A stretch of DNA of 64,000 bases from Mycteria americana (Eukaryota > Chordata > Aves > Ciconiiformes > Ciconiidae): assembly GCF_035582795.1 (NCBI RefSeq), contig NC_134367.1, forward strand, positions 1,428,501-1,492,500, in the 5' to 3' direction. Positions 24,608 through 35,639 of this stretch are shown here, piece after piece. A program made the translations under genes and the position numbers. A model generated the notes under the pieces. It did no database searches. It saw only the letters and a program-made list of their open reading frames with translations, and was not told the origin of the DNA. Every line of letters begins with the position of its first letter. Within the stretch, counting starts at the first letter, position 1.

Positions 24608-24905
24608 GTAGGGCGGGGCCATGGAAGTGTGTGGGCGTGGTTAGAGGCTTCAGGGCGTGGTCATGCATCCCTATGGGCGCGGTTAGACGTTGTTGGGCGG
24701 GGCCATGCTTTTTGTGGGCGTGGTTAGAGGCTTCAGGGCGTGGTCATGCATCCCTATGGGCGCGGTTGGACGTTGCGGGGCGGGGTCGTGCGTGTTTGTG
24801 GGCGTGGTTAGAGGCTGCGGGGCGTGGTCATGCATCCCTATGGGCGCGGTTGGACGTTGCGGGGCGGGGCCACGCGTGCTTGTGGGCGTGGTTAGGCTCG
24901 GCGGG
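24608..24905 (+). promoter_or_regulatory. Tandem GC/GT-box repeat at the SLC35F6 promoter
   Basis: A unit of about 82-85 bp is repeated three and a half times; the word TCATGCATCCCTATGGGCG starts at 24661, 24743 and 24828. Each unit brings several GGGCGTGG and GGGCGGGG boxes of the type bound by Sp/KLF proteins. The array ends about 100 bp before the SLC35F6 start codon, inside a CpG island. It is therefore likely to form the core upstream promoter; that function is inferred. Confidence 0.6.
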
Positions 24906-25001
24906 GCGGAGCGGGGCCGGTCAGGGGGCGGGGCGGGGCGGGCGGGGGCGGGGCCGCGCCGGCGGCGGCCCCGGTGCAGGGCGGGAGGCGGCGGCGGGGC
25001 C

Positions 25002-28000
25002 ATGGCCTGGTCCCGGTACCAGCTGGGCCTGGCCGCCCTCATGCTGCTCACCGGCTCCATCAACACCTTGGCGGCCAAGTGAGTCCTCCCGGCGGCTGGG
25101 GGGGGACCCGCAGCCCCGGGGCTGGGGGCCGGCGGCGGCCCCGGCCCGCCTTGGGCCCGGGGCTGGGCCCACCGCCCTGCCCGGAGCCCTCAGAGCGGCC
25201 TGGCCCCGGCCCCGGCCCCCGCCCAGGCCCTGCGCTCCCCCCGGGGGGGTTGGAGCCCGGTCTTCAGGCCCCCGGTCCCCTCCTTCCGTCCCAGCGTTGG
25301 TCCCCCGCCGAGCTCCGGGGGTGTCACACCCCGGGGTGGGCTTCGGGTCCCCTCGTGTGGCCTTGGGGACGGCTGCCCTCGGGCCTCCTCCCCGCGGCAC
25401 CCCCAGCCCCTGGGGGCCCCCGGGGCTGCCCCGGCCCGGGCCACGGTCCAGGCTGAGCCCCAGGACCTGCCCTGTGCCCCCCCCCCCCCCCCCGGCTGGG
25501 CAGCTCCCGGCGTGGGGGGCTGCGTTGCACTGGGGGGGGGGCGGGGGGGCAGGTCTGGGCTGTGGGGTGCCCCATAGGGACTGGGGGTGCTGCTGGCTGG
25601 GGCCCAGCTTTGGTGAAGGGGGAGGAAGGGGGGGCTGCATGGCCAGGGGAGCAGGGGGTCCCCAGCCCTCTTGCGGGTGCTGCCGAGGGGTGCAGGTCTT
25701 TTGCCGTGGGTGCCATGCCCGGCCCCGGGGTGCTGGGGAGGAGCCCCCCAAAACCAGGCTCCCTGCGCCCGCTTCTGCACTCCAGCTCGCCCCAAAAGCC
25801 AGGCAGGGGCTGGATTGAGCCCCTTCCCGCAGAGAGCACCCCGGGCAGCTCCCGGCCTTCGCAGCGAGGATGAGGACGCTGTTCCCGAGAGCTGCCCGGG
25901 CAAGGCAGACCTGCCGGCCCAGCTCGCCCCAGCGCCACCGGGCACACGCGTGGGCATCAGCGGGGTTTCGCCGGGTGGTCAGGCTCCAACTGGCCCCGGT
26001 GTCCCCGGATGGGGAAACTGAGGCACAGAATCCCCGCGGCGCACATGGGAGCGGGGCAGAGCAGAGCCGGGAGATGGCACTGAGCTCTCGGCCGGCTCAC
26101 GAGACCCGTGTGTGGCCCGACAAAAGCCTCTTGCGAAACACGGACCCGAGCTGGCCGGTGGCGGAGGGGCTGCGGTGTCAGCCGGGGCTGACTCACGCTG
26201 AAATCTTGCTGGCCTGGCTGAAAAGCCCCTCACCGAGCGGCAGGGCTGGGGATTGCCTCGGCCTCTGCTCGCGCCCCGTTTCCCCCGGCTCAGCAGGTCT
26301 GCGGTGCGGCTGCCGCTCGGCGTCAGCAAAAAGCAGCCGGAGGGGAGCTGGGTGCCTGTCTGCCTGTGTCGGGGTGCGCGGCCACGCTGGGGGGGCCCTG
26401 GGAGCAGGCTGGGGTCCCCTCCCCATGTGGCTGGTCCCCGAAAAGGGGAGATCCTTGCCGAGATGGGCCGTGGGGACCTGTGCCACAGCCTGTGCTTAGC
26501 TAGCGCTGCCCTCTGTACTTCTTGGAATACCCAAAAGAGGGGGTTTGTGCCCCGAAACCGTGGCCGGGGGGGTGAGCGGTGGTCCTGATCAAGCGAAGGT
26601 CCCTGCAATCCAGCGTCCTTTACGGGCCCTGTGTCCCTTAGCCCCCAAGTCTTCAAGGCCGGTGACACAGGGAGGAGGGAAGGGGTTGGGGTGACCCCCC
26701 ACGATGCTGTCCTGGTCTCCCCGGCAGGAGACGGTGCTGCCTGGCCGGCTCCGGCAGCGACGGGCGTGGGGACACCGGATCGCGGGGCTGTGCGACACGG
26801 TGGTGTCCGTTTCCCTGCCTGTCGCTCAGGGCCGGGAGCCGGGCCAGGAGCTGCCGGCAGGTCGGGGCGGCCGCGGCGGTGTCTCCTTCCCCACGGATGT
26901 CCTGTCCCCAGAGCCGTCGCCTCGGGACGCTGGTGGCCCAGAGGACGGCCCTGGGCTGGCTCTCGGGGTGCGCTCCAGCTCCCCGCAGCCTCCTGCTCTG
27001 ACCGTCGCCCTCTCCTCTGTCTCCTAGGTGGGCCGATAACTTCAGCGCGGCCGGCTGCAGCGGGACGGAGGAGCATGGCTTCCAGCACCCCTTCCTGCAG
27101 GTGAGCCCCCCGCCCGGGGCAGGACGGGCCTTGCCGGCCGGGCCACCCCCCCCGCCCCTCACCCACCTCTCTCGCAGGCCGTGGGCATGTTCCTGGGGGA
27201 ATTTTCCTGCCTGGGGGTGTTTTACCTGCTGGTGTGGAGGGATCGGCAGAGGCCGGAGCCCAGCATGGCCCCGTCGCAGCCCTTCAGCCCACTGCTCTTC
27301 CTGCCCCCCGCCCTCTGCGACATGACTGGGACCAGCATCATGTACGTGGGTGAGTGCTGGGGACGGGGGCGCCGCCTCCGTCCCCCCTCGCCCTGCGGGG
27401 ACCTGGCTGTCCCTGGGGCCAGACTTGGCTGTCGGGCTGCAGGACTCCACGGTGCATTCGGTTTTGGGGGAGGACGACCCCGCAGCCGGTTAGAGGGGTC
27501 TGAGCCGACCCTTCCCACCCGTGCAGCGAGTTGTGGCAGGGCTCAGTAAGCCCCGTGCCTCGGGGTTCCCGTGGAGCAGGGACGTGGGGCTGTGTCTTGG
27601 CACGAGCCTCTCTGCTGCCAGCTCCAAGTGGGGGTGGAAGGGGACGGCGGCTGCCCCTTCCTCTTGTTAATCACTGATCTGCTCTTAATTACTGCAGCAG
27701 ACCGTTAAGCAGAGGGGCGGTGGCGTTAGCCGGCTCCGGCAGCGTACGCGACTCACGGGTCCGTCTCTTCCTCACGCAGCCCTGAACATGACCAGCGCCT
27801 CCAGCTTCCAGATGCTGCGAGGATCCGTCATCATCTTCACCGGGCTCCTCTCCGTGGCCTTCCTGGGCCGCAAGCTGGAGCTGAGCCAGTGGCTGGGCAT
27901 CCTGGTCACCATCGTGGGGCTGGTGGTGGTGGGGCTGGCTGACCTGCACAGCTCCCACGACCAGAAACACAAGCTCAGCGAGGTGATAACCGGTACGTGG

Positions 28001-28933
28001 TGGCCCTCGGGGGAGGTGGGATGGCCACGGCGGGGGGAAACGACTCCCCGCAGGGTGCGTGCCTGGCTCTCCGGGCACGGCTCTGCTGCCTTGCCTGTCC
28101 GGTGGGCAGGGAGATGGGGGCTCAGCCTCCCCTCCCATCTCGTCTCTCCCCTCCCGTCTCTCCCCTCCCCGCAGGCGACCTGCTCATCGTCATGGCCCAG
28201 GTGATCGTCGCCATCCAGATGGTGCTGGAGGAGAAGTTTGTCTACAAGCACGACGTGCACCCGCTGCGGGCCGTCGGCACCGAAGGTCTGTCGCGACATC
28301 GGCTGGGGAGGGGGACCGAGCGCTCGAGGGGTGCCGGATCCTGCAAACCCGGCCTGGGGAGGGCTGCTTTGTGCTGCTGTGGGGGTTTGGGTCCCACGGG
28401 GCGGGGAGGGGGGGAGACAGGCTTGGAGCCAGCACCCATCTGACACCCACTGGCACCCAGGTTTCTTCGGCTTCATCATCCTGGCCCTGCTGCTGGTGCC
28501 CATGTACTACATCCCGGCGGGCAGCTTCAGCGGGAACCCTCGACGGACGCTGGAAGACGCCCTCGACGCCTTCTGCCAGATCGGCCACCGGCCCCTGATC
28601 GCCCTGGCCCTGCTTGGTAACATCAGCAGCATCGCCTTCTTCAACTTCGCCGGCATCAGCGTCACCAAGGAGATCAGTGCCACCACCCGCATGGTGCTGG
28701 ACAGCCTCCGCACCCTCGTCATCTGGGCCGTCAGCCTGGCCGTGGGCTGGGAGACCTTCCACGGCCTGGAGATCTTGGGTTTTGGGGTGCTGCTGGTGGG
28801 TGCCGCTCTTTACAACGGCCTGCACCGGCCCCTGCTCGCCTGCCTGCCCTGGCACGTGGAAGAGGCCGGCGGGGCGGCCGAGCGGGAGGGCTTGCTGCGC
28901 GGGGAGAACGCGGCCATCAACGGGGAGAGCTGA
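25002..28933 (+). CDS. SLC35F6: Solute carrier family 35 member F6, complete
   Basis: Six exons, at 25002-25078, 27028-27100, 27178-27349, 27780-27992, 28175-28285 and 28461-28933, join in frame to 372 residues; the human protein has 371. All introns have GT...AG ends. SLC35F6 (ANT2-binding protein) is a multi-pass protein of the drug/metabolite-transporter fold, reported in lysosomal and mitochondrial membranes. The start MAWSRYQLGLAALML matches the family's signal-like first membrane segment. Conserved stretches include FQHPFLQAVGMFLGEFSCLG, LPPALCDMTGTS, SASSFQMLRG, FLGRKLELSQWLGI, MAQVIVAIQMVLEEKFVYKH and ALLGNISSIAFFNFAGISVTK. The C-terminal cytosolic tail (EREGLLRGENAAINGES) resembles the ERLLG motif of the human protein and may hold a dileucine-type sorting signal. 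The gene is compact, with a 1.9-kb first intron and the rest under 0.5 kb. Confidence 0.97.
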
Positions 28934-29272
28934 GCCCCGTGTCCGCCTTGGCCCTGGCGTTTATTTCCCCGGACCATCTCCTCCCCTCCTCAGGAGGGGA
29001 TCGGCGCGGTGGTGGTGATACCGGCCCCCGTCCCGCTGCTGTTTGCAGGAGAAACCTCTCCCCTGCCTCGCCGCGGGGGCTCCGGGGGGGGTGGCGAGGC
29101 CGTGCCTGCCCTTCCCGGGGGGGAGCTGACCCCCAGCCCCTGCCCAGGGGAGACTGAAGCCTCTGCCCCTGTTCCCAAGGGGCTCCGGGGGGTGGTGGGG
29201 CTGGGGTTGGGGCGGGCCCCGCTGTTCCCCAACCTGTGTCCCCCCCAATAAAGCACATCTGTCCCTGGCCGG
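28934..29272 (+). terminator. SLC35F6: SLC35F6 3' UTR and poly(A) signal
   Basis: A 3' UTR of about 330 bp ends with AATAAA at 29247-29252. The poly(A) region of the oppositely transcribed CLU gene follows only about 0.4 kb further on. Confidence 0.85.
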
Positions 29273-29655
29273 CTCCCGGCGCGTCTGTGCCGGCCGTGGG
29301 GAGGGCGCTGGGGGTGACGTGGGGTCCCGGCGGGGCTGGGCTCGGGCCCTCAGGGGCCCTGCTGTCGCTGGCGGGGGGGGGGGTGCTGAGTTCCTGTGTC
29401 CCCCCCCCCATCCCAGTGGCCGTGCAGGACGTGGTCCTGGGTGTCCCCAAGGGAAGGAGGGGACCCAGACCTTTTCACACAGGGCGGGGGAGAAGGCAGG
29501 GAGCCCCAGCCTCCTTGGGGGGGGCTCCTGCCGGCCCAGGTTTGGGGTGGGGGGCTAGGTCCTGCCCCCCCCCCCCCCCCCCAGCTTGCCTTCCCCCCCC
29601 CGTTTCACGATATCTGATGATCACTCCCAGGCGCACGCGGCTGCTTTGTGCAACG

Positions 29656-29872
29656 TTTATTTGCTTGGCTGGGGGGGGGGGGTACATCCCAAAGAGGCAG
29701 AGGAGAGCAGCAGTCGGGTTATTCGACTCTACCTTTATTTTCCGTTTGTCTGGGGCCCGCCGGGGGACCCCGGCAGCGGGCGGGGGGCAGCGCTGGCAGC
29801 GTTCGACCCCCTGGCACGGGGACGTGGCGGCGGAGGGGGCTCGGTGGGGCACCGGCGGGGAGCAGGGCCTGG
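29656..29872 (-). terminator. CLU: CLU 3' UTR with two poly(A) signals
   Basis: Reading the minus strand from the stop codon at 29873-29875, AATAAA words occur at 29739-29734 and 29661-29656. The UTR is therefore about 150 or 230 bp. The sequence is GC-rich and short, as in other clusterin genes. Confidence 0.75.
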
Positions 29873-32800
29873 CTACTCTCTGCCGGAGGAAGGATGGGAG
29901 GGGGTGAGCCGTGGCGTGGGGCCCCCCCCAGCCCTGCCGTGGGGATAAGGGGGGCGGGGGGGGTCCCCGACTCACATGGCGTTTTGCTTGTAGTGCTGAA
30001 GCGCCTGCTCGGCCACGATCTCCATGAACCGGGGGTCGTCCCAGGAGATGTCCCCGGGTACGGTGAGGGACAGCGGCTCCGAATCGAAGAGCTGCACCGT
30101 CACCTGCGTGTCGGGGGGGGCCGAGGGGTCCTCGAGGTTGGGAGCTTTGGAGAGGACCTGGAGAGGGGGGAGACAGAGCGGGGAGAGCCCGGCTAGCCCC
30201 CGCGCCGGCCCCTCGCCCTGGCACCCGGCCCCGCGGCCGGCTATTGTGCCGAGAAGCGCCCGGTCGGGCGCACAATCGCCTCTTTCTCCCCCTGACCCAC
30301 TTTCCGTGGCCGCCGGCCCTGCCGTGGCGGGGGGACGGCGGCGGAGGCGGGGGGGCCGGAGCCCTCCGGCCGTGCCGCGGTGCCGGCGGGACTCACCGTG
30401 GTGACCTGGAGGAAGCCGTCGGCGCCTTGGCTGAGGTTGGCCAAACGCGAGACCCAGCCGAACTGGCGGTTGAGCTGGTCCAGGAGGCTGGTGGTGTTGA
30501 GCATCTCGGCTTGGAAGGCGCGGAGGAGGTCGTCGTAGCGGCGGGTGAAGCGTTCGGCCAGGCGCAGCGCGTCCTCCAACTGCTCCCGCAGCTGGCTCTG
30601 GGCAGGGTCCGTCTGCCAGCAGTCTGGGGGGGGGGGGGGGGGCATCAGGGGGTGCCGGGGCTCACCCCCGGTCCTCGTGCGTGCCCCCCTTGCACCCCAC
30701 TGTGTCTCATCCCCCCCGACCCCGGTGCGTGCCCCCCCTTGTACCCCACTACGTCTCATCCCATCACCCCCAACCCCGGTGCGTGTCCCCCCTTGCACCC
30801 CACTGCGTCTCATCCCCCGACCCCGGTGCGTGCACCCCCTTGTACCCCACTGCGTCTCATCCCGTCACCCCCACCCCCGGTGCGTGCCCCCCCTTGCACC
30901 CTGCCACATCTCACCCCGTCACCCACAACCCTGGTGCGTGCCCCCCGTTGCACCCCACCACATCGCATCCCCCCAACCCCGGTGCGTGCACCCCCTTGTA
31001 CCCCACTATGTCTCATCCCATCACCCCCGACCCCGGTGCGTGCACCCCCTTGCACCCCACTGCATCTCATCCCGTCACCCCTGGTCCTGGTGCACGCACC
31101 CCACTGTGTCTCATCCCCCCAACCCCGGTGTGTGCCCCCCCTTGCACCCCACCGCATCTCATCCCCCCACCCCTGGTGCACGCACCCCCTTGCACCCCAC
31201 TGCATCTCATCCCCCACCTCTGGTGCGTGCCCCCCCCTTGCACCCCACCACATCTCTTGCCGTCACCCCCAACCCCGGTGTGTGCCCCCCCCTTGCACCC
31301 CACTGTGTCTCATCCCCCCCGACCCCAGTGCGTACACCCCCTTGTACCCTACTGCATCTCATCCCGTCACCCCCGGCCCTGGTGCGTGCCCCCCCTTGCA
31401 CCCCACCACATCTCTTGCCGTCACCCCCAACCCCGGTGCGTGCCCCCCCTTGCACCCCACCGCATCTCATCCCCTACCCGTGTCCCTCCTGCCCTCCCTG
31501 CCCACGGTCCCCGGCCCACCCCCGGCTCACCCACGGAGAGGATCTCCCGGCACTTCTCGCACTCATCCCGCATCCGCAGGCAGCCGGCCGAGTTACGCCG
31601 GATCTCCCGACACACCATGCGCTCGTCGCTGAAGTTACGGGACTCTGCGGAGAGCCCAGCCCGGCCTCAGCACCCCAGAACACCACGGGGCGGGAGCAGT
31701 GCCCCAGACCCCCGACCGCGGGGCAGAGCTGCGGGGCTGGCCTCGGCCAACCCCCCGGGGTGCCGCGGGGAGACATAAAAGTGCTTTTTCCGGGGAATCT
31801 GGACCCCCCCCCAGCTGTTTTTTCCCGAAGCAAAGCGCTCCCTGCCAACCTCTGTTTCGAAATCGCCCTTTTCCCAGCCGCCCGAGCCGGGGCTGCGGTG
31901 GCAGACGGTGACGGCACCGGCAGCCGGGCTGCAACCGGTGCTGCCCACCCAAAACAAACACCTTCCCGGGCACGGCGGCGGCTTCGGCAGCCAAGATTTG
32001 GGAGGGGGGTCAAAAAACCCAAAAACCCAGCCCAGCTCTGCAAACAGCGGAGCCTGTGATTCCTGGGCTCCCCTGGGGATTCTCTGATGTGTGGTAGTAG
32101 GGCTGAGCTCATCCTCTACGTTAGTCACCCCCTAATAAGAAGGAAGGGGGGGGGGAGATGCCGGGAAGCCTGGCCGTAAACCTGCTGCTTCCAGCCAAAT
32201 TGGGGAGCCCACGACACCCGGCCCGCGGCGAGCACCCTACCTGGGGCAAAGCCACCCAACGGGTGCTCCCAGCCGCCCTGCACCTCCTCCAGCATCCGCT
32301 GCGTCATCTCGAAGAGCGGCTGGAAGAGGTGGTGGAAGCCGTGGTGGGGATGCTGGAAGAAGGGATGCAGCTCCCGGGAAAGCCTCTCGCTGCGCGGGGG
32401 GAAGCGGACCCGCTGGACGGGAGGGCGGAAAGCCTCGCGGAAACCGCCGAAGGGTGCTCGGAAGAAGGGATACATGCGGCCGTAGACCTGGGTGCTGTCC
32501 TGGAAGATGTCATCCACCCCATCCTCCAGCAACCCGAAACGTTCTTCCAGGTCCTCGAACTGCCGCTCCTGCCGCTGGTCCCGCTCCAGCAGCGAGTCGA
32601 TGCGCTCGCCGTTCACCCAGATGGAGAAGGGCGAGGAACGGTTGAGGAATTCCTCCAGCTGCCGGGCAGGGGGGCAGGATCAGGCCAAAATTCCCCCCGC
32701 AAATACACCCCTCAGCGTCGCCGGGGGCTGCGGGACCACTCACCTGCCGCCCCACCAGCCCCGAGCCGCTGTGGCACGTGCGGGAGTAGAAGCGCATGCA

Positions 32801-33959
32801 GGTGTGCTTGAGGCAGGGCTTGCACTCTTCCCAGAGGGCCAGCATCGTCTCGTTGCACACCTCCTGCTTCGCCGCCAGCTGCTGCTCCTTCTCCCGGGCT
32901 AGCTGCACCGCCTCCTGCAAGGCACCCGCATCCAGCCCCGAGGGCATCCCCCTGCTCCCCGGGCACGTGGATCCGGGGTACGGCATCCCCCCGAGCCCTT
33001 CGGCTGCACCCGGTCGGGCGCGGGGCTATCCCAGCCCGGCCGGGGGCTCCGGGTACCAGGCTCAGAGCGACCACCCTCCTCATCCTCGCTCACCTCCTTC
33101 CTCCTCTTGGTCTCCTCCAGCGTGTGCAGGATGGCTCGGTGGTCCTTACTGGTCTTATCCATGAGGGTCTTCATCTGCTTCACCCCGTTGATGGCGTTTT
33201 CCACCTCCGTGTCGATGTATTTGCTGCCGGCTGCCGACATCTCTGGGGCGGGGGGAGGAAGAGCATCCCTCGGCCGGCTGCTCGAGCCCCGCCAGCGCAC
33301 GCAAATATTTGCGGGTGCGGAGTCCCGTTCGCTCGATTCCAGTTCACAGAACTCAAGAAAAGTGACCCAAAATCTCGCCGGGGCCGGGGTCCTGTCTCCC
33401 TGCCCGCCACCCCCCCACTATTTGGGCAGCGCTGCCCCCGAGTCCCCGGCTGCCCCCCGGGAACGGCCTTGTGCCGGGGCGGCCGTCGCCAGAGCCGTGC
33501 CCACGCCGGCCCTCGGGGACGTCTGAGGGCAGGATCTTCCTTTCTAGCCCCCCCAAAAAGCATCCAGCCCCAACCCCGGCTTCGCAGCCCCCCCCCGGGA
33601 TGATGCTCTGTGCCCCCTCCAGCCACCCGAGTGCCCCATCCCGTCCCGTCCCCGTGGGCACAGCGCTCCCCCGCCCCACAGCCGGCCCGTTTGCTCCCCC
33701 AGCCTGCAGGGAACAACACACCCCCCCACCCCCCCCCACCCAAATAAAAAGCTGTGCCCCCCCCCCTCCAACCCCGTGGGTCCTGCATCCTCCCCACCCA
33801 GCGCTGCCCTGGGTGCCGCCCTGGCCCACGGCACCCACCCGGGCTGCCCCCCACCCTGCAGCCCCCCCACTCACGCTTGAGCTCGCTGGGGGGGACGAGG
33901 GCCTGGCCCCCCTCCCAGGGGAGCAGGAGGCCGAGCAGCGAGAGCAGCAGCAGGGCCAT
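29873..33959 (-). CDS. CLU: Clusterin (apolipoprotein J), complete coding sequence
   Basis: Eight coding exons on the minus strand join in frame to 450 residues (human 449): 33959-33875, 33242-33094, 32914-32744, 32658-32241, 31644-31531, 30623-30397, 30157-29976 and 29879-29873. Clusterin is a secreted, disulphide-linked chaperone that binds misfolded proteins and lipids. The start [20 protein letters not shown] is a clear signal peptide with a good ATG context. The ten cysteines that pair the two chains are all present: five around [21 protein letters not shown] and five around [20 protein letters not shown]-glycosylation sites NET, NRS, NFS, NTT and NLS are kept. A basic stretch ([11 protein letters not shown]) sits where the precursor is cut into beta and alpha chains. 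The middle is enriched in Phe, His and Pro and is less conserved. The last exon supplies only seven coding bases (ending Ile-Glu-stop). The intron between exons 6 and 7 of this list holds a minisatellite. Confidence 0.97.
30655..31485 (+). repeat. 47/54-bp minisatellite in a CLU intron
   Basis: About 830 bp, roughly 16 units, of a GTGCGTGCCCCCCCTTGCACC-like repeat whose spacing alternates between about 47 and 54 bp, depending on a TCACCCC insertion. It fills nearly the whole intron between the 114-nt and 227-nt exons of clusterin. Open frames across it on both strands are repeat artefacts. Confidence 0.95.
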
Positions 33960-33982
33960 GGTCCCGTCCTGGAGGCAGCTGC
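33875..33982 (-). other. CLU: CLU exon 2 (start-codon exon)
   Basis: On the minus strand, an acceptor CTGCGCAG ends at 33983, so the exon begins 23 bases before the ATG at 33959. An upstream in-frame ATG at 34028 lies within the preceding intron and would not give a signal peptide. I therefore chose 33959. Confidence 0.8.
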
Positions 33983-35096
33983 CTGCGCAGGCAGAGCGGG
34001 GGCTCAGGGCAGGATCCGGCCCCCCCAACTCCAGACACGGGGCTCTGAGTCAGCAGCAGGGACCAGCCCCCCCCCCCCGCCCCCCGGGCACGATTTTGGG
34101 GACACAGAGATGGTTGAGCTAATGCCACGTTACCCAGCGGAGCGGGGGCTGCAGCCCGTCCCCGGGAGGGGGTCCCTGGGCAGCGGGGTCCCACTCAAAG
34201 CCCCGGATGGGGGGGGCCGGGATGCGGAGCCCTGTGTCGTCCCCCCCCGCCCGCCTGCCTGCGGGACAAACAAGCCCCAGGCCCGGGGCCAGGCGAGGCG
34301 GGCGGCCAAGGCAGTGACCGGGCACGGATTTCCCCCCGCCACGGGAGCCAGCGCTGCCTTTCTTCTCCCCGGGCCCCCCCCGAGAGATGGAGAGGGGCTG
34401 GGGAGGGGGGGCTGCAAGGGTGGGGGGGCAAAGCTGGGACAGGGCTGGGCTCCTGCCAGCTGCAGGCAGGGATGGGCAGGGATAGGCACCGCCAGCAGGA
34501 CCCCGGCCCCCCGAGAAGGGTGCCGCGGCCGAGGCACCCAGCGCTGGCACCCCCAGCTCAGCCCCCCCCCAGGGTTGTGCAATACCCAGCCGCAGCGGGG
34601 CTACCAACCCCCCCCCCCAAAGAAAAAAAAAAGAAAAAAAAAAAGCTTGTGCAGTGGCCCAGCGGCCGTGGGGCTCTGCCCCCCCCAGCAGCGCTGGCCC
34701 GGTGCCCCGCAGCACTGCAGCACCCATTGCAGCACCGGCTGCGGGCACCGCTGCAGCCCCCCGGCACTGCTGCCCCCCCCAAGTGCTGCACCCCCCCAAA
34801 TACCCCCCCCAGCCCAGCCCAGCTCCATCCCGCCCGGCCCAGGGCATTGTGGGAAACTCCTGCCCGATGGGATGAGCATCCGCCCGCTGCATCACCTCCC
34901 CCAGCAGAGCCCGGAGGTGCGGGGGGCACCCCGGGGTGCCCAGCACCCACCTCTGCCCCACAGCGGGTCCCCCACACCCAGGGGTGGCCATGGCCCCCCC
35001 TTGGCTGGCCCCCAGGCATGACCCCAAACCGAGGCCCCCACCCATCCCACCCCACTGCACCCCAGGGAGGGCAGGGGCACCCCGGGGGGTCCCTGT

Positions 35097-35495
35097 GGGG
35101 AAGGGAAGGGAAGGGAAGGGAAGGGAAGGGAAGGGAAGGGAAGGGAAGGGAAGGGAAGGGAAGGGAAGGGAAGGGAAGGGAAGGGAAGGGAAGGGAAGGG
35201 AAGGGAAGGGAAGGGAAGGGAAGGGAAGGGAAGGGAAGGGAAGGGAAGGGAAGGGAAGGGAAGGGAAGGGAAGGGAAGGGAAGGGAAGGGAAGGGAAGGG
35301 AAGGGAAGGGAAGGGAAGGGAAGGGAAGGGAAGGGAAGGGAAGGGAAGGGAAGGGAAGGGAAGGGAAGGGAAGGGAAGGGAAGGGAAGGGAAGGGAAGGG
35401 AAGGGAAGGGAAGGGAAGGGAAGGGAAGGGAAGGGAAGGGAAGGGAAGGGAAGGGAAGGGAAGGGAAGGGAAGGGAAGGGAAGGGAAGGGAAGGG
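35097..35495 (+). repeat. (GGGAA)n pentanucleotide array, about 80 copies
   Basis: Roughly 400 bp of GGGAA without visible interruption, all purine on the plus strand. It lies in CLU intron 1, starting only about 15 bp downstream of the proposed first donor site (minus strand). Its purity suggests a young and probably length-variable locus. Confidence 0.98.
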
Positions 35496-35510
35496 CAGAA
35501 GGAGCCGTAC

Positions 35511-35548
35511 CTGCGGTTGGCACCCCAGCCGCCCTGGCGAGCTCCGCC
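35511..35548 (-). other. CLU: Probable CLU non-coding exon 1
   Basis: On the minus strand a donor-like CCGCAG|GTACGG closes at 35511, about 30 bp downstream of an expected start site placed from the TATA box at 35574-35580. The first exon of clusterin is non-coding in other vertebrates. The exact 5' end is estimated from the TATA spacing. Confidence 0.55.
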
Positions 35549-35573
35549 GCGGCCGCCCGCCCCCGCCCGCCCC

Positions 35574-35580
35574 TATTTAT
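35574..35580 (-). promoter_or_regulatory. CLU TATA box
   Basis: The minus strand reads GGATAAATAGGGGCGGG, a TATA-like ATAAATA followed by GC boxes. It sits between the clusterin element and the proposed first exon. TATA-driven transcription is typical of clusterin. Confidence 0.65.
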
Positions 35581-35619
35581 CCGGCCGCGGCGCTGCGGGT
35601 CCGCCCCGCTCCGGCCCCG

Positions 35620-35632
35620 GAGCTTTCTGGAA
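35620..35632 (-). promoter_or_regulatory. Clusterin element (heat-shock-like CLE)
   Basis: The minus strand reads TTCCAGAAAGCTC. From memory, this is the sequence of the CLE described in clusterin promoters, which differs by one base from a three-unit heat-shock element (TTCnnGAAnnTTC) and binds HSF1. It lies about 40 bp upstream of the TATA box on the same strand, as expected for a working promoter element. Confidence 0.75.
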
Positions 35633-35639
35633 CCGGCGG

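Noticed and set aside
24277-25818. A 513-codon frame overlapping the SLC35F6 start
   Set aside because: It is a different frame from SLC35F6, crosses two tandem arrays and runs into intron 1.
34028-34028. Upstream ATG as the clusterin start
   Set aside because: It lies before the acceptor at 33983 in intron 1 and would bury the signal peptide behind 23 unrelated residues.
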